Shown piece after piece: positions 14,623 to 22,474 of a stretch of 64,000 bases of DNA. Source of the stretch: JANMEX01 sp041751995 (GTDB lineage: Bacteria > Pseudomonadota > Alphaproteobacteria > Rhizobiales > Rhizobiaceae); contig JBGSHY010000103.1 of the NCBI GenBank assembly GCA_041751995.1, forward strand, positions 1-64,000, read 5' to 3'. The notes under the pieces are model-generated. The model searched no databases. It saw only the letters and a program-made list of their open reading frames with translations, and had not been told where the DNA came from. Position numbers and translations under genes: made by a program. Positions within the stretch are counted from its first letter, which is position 1. Each line of letters begins with the position of its first letter.

Positions 14623-17334
14623 TTATGCCGCCAGATCGCGCAGCACGTACTGCAGGATGCCGCCGTTCTTGACGTAGGCGACTTCTTCGGCCGTATCGAT
14701 GCGGCAGATGATCGGGACGTTTGTGACCTTGCCTTCGGCGGAGGTGACCACAGCGGTCATCTTCTGGCGCGGCTTGGCGGCGGCGAGACCTTCGATGGAG
14801 ACGGTTTCGTCTCCCTTCAGGCCGAGCGACTGCCAGGAGGTGCCTTCTTCCAGGACGAACGGCACGATGCCCATGCCGACCAGGTTCGAACGGTGAATGC
14901 GCTCGAACGACTGGGCGATGACGGCGCGGACGCCGAGCAGATTGGTGCCTTTGGCAGCCCAGTCACGCGACGAGCCGTTGCCGTATTCGATGCCGGCGAA
15001 CACCACCAGCGGCACGCCTTCGGCTTTGTATTTCATGGCCGCATCGTAAATCGACATCTCCTGCTTGGACGGATAGTGGAAGGTGTAGCCGCCTTCCTTG
15101 CCATTGGCGCCGAGCATGAAATTGCGGATGCGGATGTTGGCGAATGTGCCGCGCATCATCACTTCATGATTGCCGCGCCGCGTGCCGTACTGGTTGAAGT
15201 CCGCCACCGCGACCTTGTGGTCGGTGAGGTACTTGCCGGCAGGCGAAGCCGCCTTGATGGAACCGGCAGGCGAGATGTGGTCGGTGGTGATCTTGTCGCC
15301 GAACAAGCCGAGCACGCGTGCGCCCTTGATGTCGGAAACGCCGCCAGCGCCCTTGCCCATGCCGACGAAATACGGCGGGTTCTGCACATAGGTCGACTGG
15401 TCGTCCCACTCGTAGGTCTGGCCGTCCGGCACCTTGACCTTCTGCCAATTCTTGTCGCCCTTGAAGACATCCTTGTACTTCTCGGCGAAAATCTTCCTGG
15501 TCACATACTTGGTGATGAATTCCTGGATTTCCTTCGAGGTCGGCCAGATGTCCTTGAGGTAGACCGGGTTGCCCTTCTTGTCGAGGCCGAGTGGCTCCTT
15601 GGTCAGGTCCTTGGTGACAGTGCCGGCCAACGCATGGGCGACGACCAGCGGCGGCGAGGCGAGATAGTTTGCCTGCACATCCGGCGACACGCGGCCTTCA
15701 AAATTGCGGTTGCCGGAAAGAACGGCAGCGGCAATCAGGCCCTTGTCATTGATGGTCTTGGAAATGGCTTCCGGCAGCGGGCCGGAATTGCCGATGCAGG
15801 TGGTGCAGCCGAAGCCGACCAGATTGAAGCCGAGCTTGTCGAGATCCTTCTGCAGGCCGGACGATGCCAGATAGTCGGCGACAACTTGGCTGCCTGGAGC
15901 CAGCGAGGTCTTCACCCACGGCTTGGTCTTCAAGCCCTTGGCCAGTGCGTTGCGGGCCAGGAGGCCAGCGCCGATCAGAACTGACGGATTGGAGGTGTTG
16001 GTGCAGGATGTGATAGCGGCAATAACGACATCGCCGTGGCCAAGATCATGGTCGCGGCCCTCCACCTTGTAGCGGTGATGCGCGTCGGCAGCCTTCTTGT
16101 ATTCGGTTTCCATCGCGGCGGCAAAACCGGCCGGAATGCCTTCCAGCGGCACGCGGCCTTCCGGACGCTTGGGACCGGCCATCGACGGCACGACGGTCGT
16201 CAGGTCGAGTTCGATCGTGTCGGTGAACACCGGGTCCTTGGCGCCCTTGGTGCGGAACATCCCTTGAGCCTTGGAATATTTCTCGACCAGATCAACGCGC
16301 GCCTTCTTGCGGGCGGTGTTGGTGAGGTAGTTCAGCGTTTCGGCATCGACCGGGAAGAAGCCGCAGGTCGCGCCATATTCCGGGCCCATGTTGGCGATGG
16401 TGGCGCGGTCTGCCAGCGTCAGCGATTCAAGGCCTGGGCCGAAGAACTCGACGAACTTGCCGACGACGCCCTTCTTGCGCAACATCTGCGTGACGGTCAG
16501 CACCACGTCAGTGGCGGTGATGCCTTCACGCACCTTGCCGGTCAGCTTGAAGCCGATGACTTCCGGCAGCAGCATCGATTGCGGCTGGCCGAGCATCGCT
16601 GCTTCCGCCTCGATGCCGCCGACGCCCCAGCCGAGAACGGCAAGGCCGTTGACCATGGTGGTGTGCGAATCAGTGCCGACGACGGTGTCCGGATAGGCGA
16701 TTTCGACCGTCGTGGTGGTCTTGCCCTTCTTCACCTTTTCCTTGGCGGTCCAGACAGTCTGCGCCAGATATTCGACATTCACCTGATGGCAGATGCCGGT
16801 GCCGGGTGGCACGACGCGGAAATTCTTGAACGCCTGCTGGCCCCATTTCAGGAAGCGGTAGCGTTCGCCGTTGCGGGAATATTCAAGATCGACGTTCGCC
16901 TTGAATGCCTTGGCCGAGCCGAACTCGTCAACGATGACCGAATGGTCGATGACCAGATCCACCGGAACCAGCGGATTGATCTTCTGCGGGTTGCCGCCAA
17001 GGTTCTTCATCGCATCGCGCATGGCGGCCAAATCGACTACAGCCGGGACGCCGGTGAAATCCTGCATCAGAACGCGGGCCGGGCGGAAAGCGATTTCCTT
17101 GCCGGCTTTGCCCTTGTCCTGCAGCCATGAAGCGCAGGCTTCAATGTCGGCTTTCTTGACGGTGGTGCCGTCTTCCGAGCGCAGCAGGTTTTCCAGCAGC
17201 ACTTTCATGGAGTAGGGCAGGGCCGAAATTCCGGCGAGGCCGTTCTTTTCAGCAGCGGTCAGGGAGTAATAGACATATTTCTTTGTGCCGACGGTGAGCG
17301 TCTTGCGGCATTTGAAGCTGTCGATAGCGGACAT
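14623..17334 (-). CDS. acnA: Aconitate hydratase AcnA
   Basis: Converts citrate to isocitrate in the TCA cycle through a 4Fe-4S cluster. The 903-residue length fits AcnA/IRP1-type aconitase. Cluster cysteines are visible in AAITSCTNTSNPSV (about residue 445) and GFGCTTCIGNSG (about 511 and 514). Other family blocks are DSHTTMVNGLAVLGWGVGGIEAEA, and, in the swivel domain, ITTDHISPAGSI and YGNGSSRDWAAKGT. RBS GAGGAGA sits just before ATG 17334. It is divergent from ccmA; the 277-bp gap holds their promoters and the palindrome at 17567. Confidence 0.97.
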   Translation of the reverse strand: MSAIDSFKCRKTLTVGTKKYVYYSLTAAEKNGLAGISALPYSMKVLLENLLRSEDGTTVKKADIEACASWLQDKGKAGKEIAFRPARVLMQDFTGVPAVVDLAAMRDAMKNLGGNPQKINPLVPVDLVIDHSVIVDEFGSAKAFKANVDLEYSRNGERYRFLKWGQQAFKNFRVVPPGTGICHQVNVEYLAQTVWTAKEKVKKGKTTTTVEIAYPDTVVGTDSHTTMVNGLAVLGWGVGGIEAEAAMLGQPQSMLLPEVIGFKLTGKVREGITATDVVLTVTQMLRKKGVVGKFVEFFGPGLESLTLADRATIANMGPEYGATCGFFPVDAETLNYLTNTARKKARVDLVEKYSKAQGMFRTKGAKDPVFTDTIELDLTTVVPSMAGPKRPEGRVPLEGIPAGFAAAMETEYKKAADAHHRYKVEGRDHDLGHGDVVIAAITSCTNTSNPSVLIGAGLLARNALAKGLKTKPWVKTSLAPGSQVVADYLASSGLQKDLDKLGFNLVGFGCTTCIGNSGPLPEAISKTINDKGLIAAAVLSGNRNFEGRVSPDVQANYLASPPLVVAHALAGTVTKDLTKEPLGLDKKGNPVYLKDIWPTSKEIQEFITKYVTRKIFAEKYKDVFKGDKNWQKVKVPDGQTYEWDDQSTYVQNPPYFVGMGKGAGGVSDIKGARVLGLFGDKITTDHISPAGSIKAASPAGKYLTDHKVAVADFNQYGTRRGNHEVMMRGTFANIRIRNFMLGANGKEGGYTFHYPSKQEMSIYDAAMKYKAEGVPLVVFAGIEYGNGSSRDWAAKGTNLLGVRAVIAQSFERIHRSNLVGMGIVPFVLEEGTSWQSLGLKGDETVSIEGLAAAKPRQKMTAVVTSAEGKVTNVPIICRIDTAEEVAYVKNGGILQYVLRDLAA

Positions 17335-17566
17335 TTGTGTCTCCTCGGTATGCGGGGCCGAACACGGGTGAACGGGCTGGCATGGCAGGAGCCACGGGCA
17401 CTCAGCTTGCAGGTGCGATCATTTCCGCGAAGTTCACCCCGACAGTCCGGTTCAAGGCCGGAAGCCGCAGTATCGGCAAAAGGGTTGCCACACCGACCGC
17501 TGGCATGGTTGCCGAAGGCTTAGACAATTTCGTATGGAGTGGAAAGACCAACCAAGGTCAAAGATG

Positions 17567-17595
17567 CTGCATTGCAAAAATATTTCGCAATGCAG
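17567..17595 (+). promoter_or_regulatory. Perfect nine-base inverted repeat in the ccmA leader
   Basis: CTGCATTGC (17567-17575) and GCAATGCAG (17587-17595) flank an AT-rich 11-base centre. It ends just before the RBS-like GAGAAGGG and 17 bases before the ccmA ATG. It could be an operator for an unidentified regulator or a leader stem-loop. Confidence 0.5.
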
Positions 17596-17611
17596 TGAGA
17601 AGGGAAGACAC

Positions 17612-18226
17612 ATGCGGCTTGTGGCCGACGGGCTTGGCGGAGAACGCGGCGGAACGGAATTGTTCTCCGGCATCACATTTGCGCTTGGCCGCGGCGAGGG
17701 CCTGATCCTGACCGGGCCAAACGGCGCGGGCAAATCCACCCTGTTGCGCATACTGGCGGGGCTGCTGCGGCCATCCCGCGGCACGGTCCGGCTGAGCGCA
17801 GACAACGGAGACACTGCGCAAGATGCGATGCATCTGCTGACAACCCAGAATGCGATGAAGGATGCACTGACCACGCGCGAGAACCTCGCCTTCTGGAAAG
17901 ATTTTCTCGCCGACCATGAAAGCGGCGCGGGCGTCTCGCCGGAGGAGGCGCTGGCCGCCGTGCGCCTACCGCATGTGGCAGACCTGCCGTTCGGCTATCT
18001 CTCCACCGGCCAACGCCGCCGCGCGGCGATTGCTCGGCTGCTTGTGTCCTGGCGGCCGCTTTGGATGGTCGATGAGCCGACATCTGGTCTCGACAAGGCA
18101 TCCGAGACGCTGTTTGCCGATTTGGCCAGAAAGCATTTGCAAGCGGGCGGACTGTTGGTCGCGGCCACCCATCTGCCGCTCGGGCTGGACGGCATGCAGC
18201 ATCTTGTAATCGGGGGCGAAGCATGA
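17612..18226 (+). CDS. ccmA: Cytochrome c maturation ABC transporter ATP-binding subunit CcmA
   Basis: The 204-residue ATPase energises the CcmAB(CD) complex that releases holo-CcmE for haem delivery to apocytochrome c. Walker A is GPNGAGKST (about residues 36-44), the signature is LSTGQRRR (about 130-137), and Walker B is LWMVDEPTSGLD (about 151-162). Start 17612 gives the normal size (200-210); the open frame back to 17534 runs through the palindrome and is rejected. It overlaps ccmB by four bases (ATGA), the usual coupling. Confidence 0.96.
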   Translation: MRLVADGLGGERGGTELFSGITFALGRGEGLILTGPNGAGKSTLLRILAGLLRPSRGTVRLSADNGDTAQDAMHLLTTQNAMKDALTTRENLAFWKDFLADHESGAGVSPEEALAAVRLPHVADLPFGYLSTGQRRRAAIARLLVSWRPLWMVDEPTSGLDKASETLFADLARKHLQAGGLLVAATHLPLGLDGMQHLVIGGEA

Positions 18227-18885
18227 GCGCCCTAATTTCCCGCGAATTCCGCCTTGCCTTCCGCGCTGGGACCGGCGCGCTCACCGGCCTGTTGTTTTTC
18301 CTCGCCGTCATTGCCGTTATTCCGTTCGGCGTCGGGCCGGACATGAAGCTGTTAGCGCGCATCGGTCCGGCGATCCTGTGGATCGGCGCGCTTCTCGCCT
18401 CTCTGCTCGGCCTGGACCGGCTGTTCCAGATCGACCGCGAGGATGGTTCGCTGGATTTGATGGTCGCCGGACAGGACATGCTGTCGCTGATCCTGACCGT
18501 GTTCGCCAAGGCGCTTAGCCACTGGCTGATGACCGTGCTGCCGCTGGTCATCGCCGCGCCGGTGCTCGGCTTGATCATGAACATGGAGCCTCTGGCCATC
18601 GGCGCGGCAACGCTGACACTTTTAGTCGGAACGCCGGCGATCACCTTCATCGGCGCGGTCGGTGCAGCGATAACTGTGGCGCTGCCGCGCGGCGGGCTGC
18701 TGGTCTCGGTGCTGATCCTGCCGCTGGTCATACCCGTTTTGATCTTTGGCGTGTCTGCGACGCAGGCCGCCGTCACCGATCCGGACCCGTTCCTGCCACC
18801 ATTCCTGATCCTGTGCGCGCTCACCCTGTTCTTTGCGGTATTGGGCACCATCGCCGCTGCGTTTTCGCTGAAGAGTGTCGACTGA
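18223..18885 (+). CDS. ccmB: Haem exporter/cytochrome c maturation permease CcmB
   Basis: A 220-residue inner-membrane protein with six hydrophobic segments, beginning LISREFRLAFRAGTGALTGLLFFLAVIAVIPFGVGPD, which is the CcmB N-terminus. LLGLDRLFQIDREDGSLDLM (about 65-84) and ITFIGAVGAAITVALPRGGLLVSVLILPLVIPVLIFG (about 140-176) also match. It forms the membrane part of the Ccm ABC transporter with CcmA and overlaps that gene by four bases. Unlike the common arrangement, the next gene is not ccmC but a methyltransferase. Confidence 0.95.
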   Translation: MSALISREFRLAFRAGTGALTGLLFFLAVIAVIPFGVGPDMKLLARIGPAILWIGALLASLLGLDRLFQIDREDGSLDLMVAGQDMLSLILTVFAKALSHWLMTVLPLVIAAPVLGLIMNMEPLAIGAATLTLLVGTPAITFIGAVGAAITVALPRGGLLVSVLILPLVIPVLIFGVSATQAAVTDPDPFLPPFLILCALTLFFAVLGTIAAAFSLKSVD

Positions 18886-18945
18886 AATCGGCTCGACAAC
18901 GGTCGGTTTCCGCTGTTCGATGCGGATCGCGGAGGACACCAGATC

Positions 18946-19578
18946 ATGACAAGCGGCAAGGCGGACGGAATGCTGGAAAAGCTGGCGGAATATGAAGCGG
19001 GTGGGATTTCCACCAAACCACTCTATGATGAATGGTCGCAAAACTACGAGACTGATCTTCTCGGCAAGTTCGGTTACAGCGGCCACATCATCGCCGCCGA
19101 TGCGTTCAAGACATTGGTAGCCGACAAATCCGCCGCCATCATCGACATCGGCTGCGGCACCGGGCTGGTCGGGCAGGAGCTGAAGAAAGCCGGCTATGTC
19201 CACATCGACGGACTCGACATATCCGTGGCGATGCTCGAAGAGGCGAAGGCCAAAAACATCTACGGCCGCCTGATCGAGGGCGACATGCAACAGCAAACGT
19301 CAGTCGAAGACGCAGCCTACGATGCCGTCATTTGCGCCGGGTCCTTTGCGCCCGGCCACCTCGGCCCGGAATGCTATCCCGAATTCATCCGCATGGTCCG
19401 CTCCGGCGGCCCGATCGTCATCTTCATGAACGGCGCGCATTACGTCGAGGATGGCTACGAAGCCCATATCCGCAAGTTGGAGGATGGGGGCGCATGGACC
19501 GTCATTGGCATCAAATCCTTCAACTACATGAGCGCACTGGAGCGCCCGGGCAGGCTGATCATGGCCCGCAAAGCCTGA
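18946..19578 (+). CDS. Class I SAM-dependent methyltransferase, inserted between ccmB and ccmC
   Basis: A 210-residue Rossmann-fold methyltransferase. Motif I is IIDIGCGTGLVGQEL (about residues 64-78), with HIDGLDISVAMLEEAKAKN as motif post-I and AAYDAVICAGSF as motif II. The N-terminal YDEWSQNYETDL helix is common in small-molecule methyltransferases of the UbiE/METTL27 type, so the substrate may be a small molecule or lipid quinone; it cannot be assigned. The gene sits 60 bp after ccmB and 71 bp before ccmC on the same strand. Confidence 0.85.
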   Translation: MTSGKADGMLEKLAEYEAGGISTKPLYDEWSQNYETDLLGKFGYSGHIIAADAFKTLVADKSAAIIDIGCGTGLVGQELKKAGYVHIDGLDISVAMLEEAKAKNIYGRLIEGDMQQQTSVEDAAYDAVICAGSFAPGHLGPECYPEFIRMVRSGGPIVIFMNGAHYVEDGYEAHIRKLEDGGAWTVIGIKSFNYMSALERPGRLIMARKA

Positions 19579-19649
19579 CATTGGCAGCAAAACATCACGT
19601 TTGCGTTGGATCAATTGCGAACAGCCCCGGTCACGTCTAAAAGCGGGTC

Positions 19650-20444
19650 ATGAGCGATACAAGCATTACCCCAAAACAAGGCCTCAGTGCGTGGCTGACA
19701 CGGCTGGCGAACCCGACCTTTTTCCTGTCCTATTCCGGCAAGATATTGCCATGGCTGATGGGCCTTGCGCTGATCGTCACGGTCACAGGCCTTTGGATGG
19801 GCGTTGTCGCGCCGGAGGATTATCAGCAGGGCCAGACCGTGCAGATCATGTATATCCACGTGCCGTTCGCCTGGCTGTCTATGATGTGCTGGAGCGTCAT
19901 GAGCGTGTCTGCGCTCGGCACACTGGTCTGGCGACACCCCCTGGCCGATGTGTCCGTCAAGGCGGCGGCGCCGATCGGCGCGGCCTTCACCTTTCTGGCG
20001 CTGGTGACCGGCTCGCTGTGGGGCAAGCCGATGTGGGGCACCTGGTGGGTGTGGGACGCGCGGCTGACTTCGGTTTTCGTGCTGTTCCTGATGTATCTTG
20101 GCGTTATCGCGCTGTCTCGCGCGCTGGATGATCCGTCCAAATCCGCCCGCGCCGTCGCCATTCTGGTGCTGGTCGGCTTTATCAACATTCCGATCATCAA
20201 ATTCTCGGTCGACTGGTGGAACACATTGCATCAGCCCGCCGCCGTGTTCCGCATGGACGGGCCGACGATTCACTCCAGCCTGTTGTGGCCGCTGCTGGTC
20301 TCGGCTATCGGCTTTACGCTGCTGTTCTTCGCGCTGCACATGATGGCGATGCAGAATGAAATCTGGCAGCGCCGCATCATCGCCATGCGCCGCATCGCCG
20401 CCCGCTCCGGAACCAAAGCGGACTCATCGGGAGACGCGGCATGA
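19650..20444 (+). CDS. ccmC: Haem ABC transporter/cytochrome c maturation protein CcmC
   Basis: The 264-residue integral membrane protein loads haem onto CcmE. The tryptophan-rich haem-handling motif reads WGTWWVWDARLTS (about residues 130-142) and is intact. Conserved histidines flank it (IMYIHVPFAWLS and VDWWNTLHQPAAVF). Six membrane segments are visible. Start ATG 19650 follows a 71-bp gap after the methyltransferase gene. Its TGA overlaps the ccmD ATG (ATGA). Confidence 0.96.
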   Translation: MSDTSITPKQGLSAWLTRLANPTFFLSYSGKILPWLMGLALIVTVTGLWMGVVAPEDYQQGQTVQIMYIHVPFAWLSMMCWSVMSVSALGTLVWRHPLADVSVKAAAPIGAAFTFLALVTGSLWGKPMWGTWWVWDARLTSVFVLFLMYLGVIALSRALDDPSKSARAVAILVLVGFINIPIIKFSVDWWNTLHQPAAVFRMDGPTIHSSLLWPLLVSAIGFTLLFFALHMMAMQNEIWQRRIIAMRRIAARSGTKADSSGDAA

Positions 20445-20596
20445 CAACCCACATGTCCTATGTCCTTGCTGCCTATGCCGCGAGCGCATTTGTGCTCGGC
20501 ATTCTGGCGCTCGGCCTTGTCCTGCAGCGGCAGAGCGCCAAGAAGCAGCTCGCCGCGCTTGAAGCGGCGGGCGTCAAGCGCCGTTCGGAAGCCTGA
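20441..20596 (+). CDS. ccmD: Haem exporter protein CcmD
   Basis: This 51-residue ORF is easily missed because of its size. It starts MTTHMSYVLAAYAASAFVLG and has one transmembrane helix (about residues 6-28), then the basic tail LQRQSAKKQLAALEAAG, the normal CcmD plan. CcmD stabilises the CcmABC-CcmE complex. It overlaps ccmC by four bases and its TGA is one base before the ccmG ATG. Confidence 0.92.
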   Translation: MTTHMSYVLAAYAASAFVLGILALGLVLQRQSAKKQLAALEAAGVKRRSEA

Positions 20597-20597
20597 C

Positions 20598-21164
20598 ATG
20601 AGTGTTGAGACACCAGCGCCGAAAAAGCGCAACTGGATGGCATTCCTGCCGATCATCGTCTTTGCCGCGCTCGCAGGCGTGTTTGCATGGCAGTTGATGA
20701 GCCCGAAAGACAAGTCCGAACTGCCCTCCGTGCTGCTTGGCAAACCAGCGCCTGTAACCGACCTGCCGCCGCTGGATCCGGCTGCGCCCGGTCTGAAATC
20801 GGCAGACTTCATCGGCCGCGTCACGGTCCTCAATGTCTTCGCCTCATGGTGCGTGCCGTGCCGCGAGGAGGCCCCGGCGCTGATCGAGTTTGCCAAGGAC
20901 AAGCGTTTCACGTTGGCCGGTTTGAACTACAAGGACAAGCCTGAAAACGCGGCAGCTTTCCTGGCCCAGTTCGGCAATCCGTTCGCGGTGATCGGCGCTG
21001 ACATTTCAGGCCGCGCCGGTATTGATTGGGGCGTCTATGGCGTGCCGGAAACCTATGTGATCGGCAAGGACGGAACCATCCGCTTCAAGTTCGTCGGCCC
21101 GCTCGACGAGGCGACATGGAAGGCGACCATGCTGCCGGAGATCGAAAAAGCGCTGGCGGGCTGA
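20598..21164 (+). CDS. ccmG: Thiol:disulfide interchange protein CcmG (DsbE)
   Basis: A 188-residue membrane-anchored periplasmic thioredoxin-like protein that reduces apocytochrome c or CcmH before haem ligation. One N-terminal transmembrane helix (WMAFLPIIVFAALAGVFAWQL, about residues 13-33) precedes the thioredoxin domain. The active site is ASWCVPCREEAP (CVPC, near residues 82-85), and GVYGVPETYVIGKDG carries the cis-proline. It begins one base after ccmD. The operon continues into an SDR gene five bases on. Confidence 0.95.
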   Translation: MSVETPAPKKRNWMAFLPIIVFAALAGVFAWQLMSPKDKSELPSVLLGKPAPVTDLPPLDPAAPGLKSADFIGRVTVLNVFASWCVPCREEAPALIEFAKDKRFTLAGLNYKDKPENAAAFLAQFGNPFAVIGADISGRAGIDWGVYGVPETYVIGKDGTIRFKFVGPLDEATWKATMLPEIEKALAG

Positions 21165-21169
21165 TAGCG

Positions 21170-21841
21170 ATGATGGCCACCGGCATCAAGCGCGCACTGG
21201 TGACCGGCGGCAACCGCGGCATTGGACTTGGCATTGCCAAGGGCTTGAAACAACTCGGACTGGACGTCACCATCGGCAGCCGCAACAGGGCAGATGGCGA
21301 GGCTGCGGTAACCGGAACCGGCATTTCATGCGTTGAACTTGACGTTTCAGATGCCCGATCCATCGAGGCGGCTATTGCGTCGACCGGTCCATTCGACGTG
21401 CTGGTCAACAATGCCGGTGTTCTGTTTCAGGAGCCGCTGCTCGCGCGCCCCGAAGAGTTCGAACAATCCATGCAGGTGATGGTCGAAGGGCCATACAGGC
21501 TGATCCGCGCCTGCGCGCCACACATGACGTCACAAGGCTATGGCCGCATCGTCAACGTCAGTTCAGGCTGGGGCGCTTTTGCCGAGGGCATCACCGCTCC
21601 CGGCGCGTATGGCGTTGCCAAGGCGGCGCTCAATGCGCTGACCCTGGCGCTTTCACACCAGATGCCGTCGTCGGTGAAAATCAACTCCATGTGCCCGGGC
21701 TGGGTCCGCACCCGCATGGGCGGCTTCTCGGCGCCGCACACGCCCGAAGAAGGCGCGGACACCGCCATCTGGCTCGCAACCTTGCCGGAAAGCGGACCGA
21801 CCGGCGGCTTCTTCCGCAGCAGGAAGCCAATCGGCTGGTAG
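21170..21841 (+). CDS. Short-chain dehydrogenase/reductase
   Basis: A 223-residue NAD(P)-dependent Rossmann enzyme. The cofactor motif is TGGNRGIGLGIA (TGxxxGIG, about residues 11-22), with VLVNNAGV (about 79-86), VNVSSGWGAF carrying the catalytic Ser, and YGVAKAALN giving YxxxK (about 144-152). It thus has the classical SDR catalytic set; no substrate is implied. It follows ccmG at five bases and converges on sepA, so it is probably read with the ccm operon although no role in cytochrome maturation is known. Confidence 0.88.
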   Translation: MMATGIKRALVTGGNRGIGLGIAKGLKQLGLDVTIGSRNRADGEAAVTGTGISCVELDVSDARSIEAAIASTGPFDVLVNNAGVLFQEPLLARPEEFEQSMQVMVEGPYRLIRACAPHMTSQGYGRIVNVSSGWGAFAEGITAPGAYGVAKAALNALTLALSHQMPSSVKINSMCPGWVRTRMGGFSAPHTPEEGADTAIWLATLPESGPTGGFFRSRKPIGW

Positions 21842-21844
21842 GTC

Positions 21845-22474
21845 CTACTTCTCTTCCACCGTATGCTTCATGATCAACGGCATTTGGCTGAAGGTGAATA
21901 TAAGCGTGATCGGCATGGTGCCCCAGACCTTGAACGCCACCCAGAAGTCGGTTGAGAACATCCGCCAGACCACTTCGTTCAACACGGCGAGAAACAGGAA
22001 GAACAGCCCCCAGCGCAGCGTCAATTTGCGCCAGCCTTCGGCATCCAGCCTGAACGCGGCGCCGAACACATAGCCAAGCAGCGACTTGCCGAAATACAAG
22101 CCGCCCAGCAGCGCCACGCCGAACAGCGTGTTGATGATTGTCGGCTTCATTTTGATGAACATGTCGTTCTGCAGATAAAGCGTCAGCGTGCCGAACACCA
22201 AAACCACCGCGCCGGAAACCAGCGGCATGATCGGCAGCGTTTTGGTCAGCGCATAGGACACAAGAAGCGCAATTGCCGTGGCAACCATGAAGGCGGCGGT
22301 GGCGATGAAGATCGGCTTGCCAAGCTGCGTCAACGCCGGAAACTGTTCAGCCAGCCACGCTCCGCGCGAATTGGCGAAAAAGAACACCATCAGCGGCCCG
22401 AGTTCCAGCGCCAACTTTAGCGCCGGATTGATTTCCGCCGCGCCCTTGGTTCCGGGCATCTCTTCAAGTTTCAT
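21845..22474 (-). CDS. Inner-membrane septation protein A (YciB family)
   Basis: A 209-residue protein with about five hydrophobic segments: LALELGPLMVFFFANSRG, PIFIATAAFMVATAIALLVSYAL, IMPLVSGAVVLVFGTLTLYLQND and LRWGLFFLFLAVLNEVVWRMFS. The ELGPLMVFFFAN block and NDxFIKMKPTIINTLFG are family signatures. YciB proteins affect cell division and envelope integrity. The start ATG overlaps the end of ftsY by four bases on the minus strand, part of the ftsY-sepA arrangement seen in Rhizobiales. Confidence 0.9.
   Translation of the reverse strand: MKLEEMPGTKGAAEINPALKLALELGPLMVFFFANSRGAWLAEQFPALTQLGKPIFIATAAFMVATAIALLVSYALTKTLPIMPLVSGAVVLVFGTLTLYLQNDMFIKMKPTIINTLFGVALLGGLYFGKSLLGYVFGAAFRLDAEGWRKLTLRWGLFFLFLAVLNEVVWRMFSTDFWVAFKVWGTMPITLIFTFSQMPLIMKHTVEEK

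Noticed and set aside
14893..15984. 363-codon ORF on the plus strand inside acnA
   Set aside because: It is the antisense shadow of a high-GC gene; its translation has no family motifs and acnA is certain.
16036..17130. 364-codon ORF on the plus strand inside acnA
   Set aside because: Same reason; the frame is open because of codon bias in acnA.
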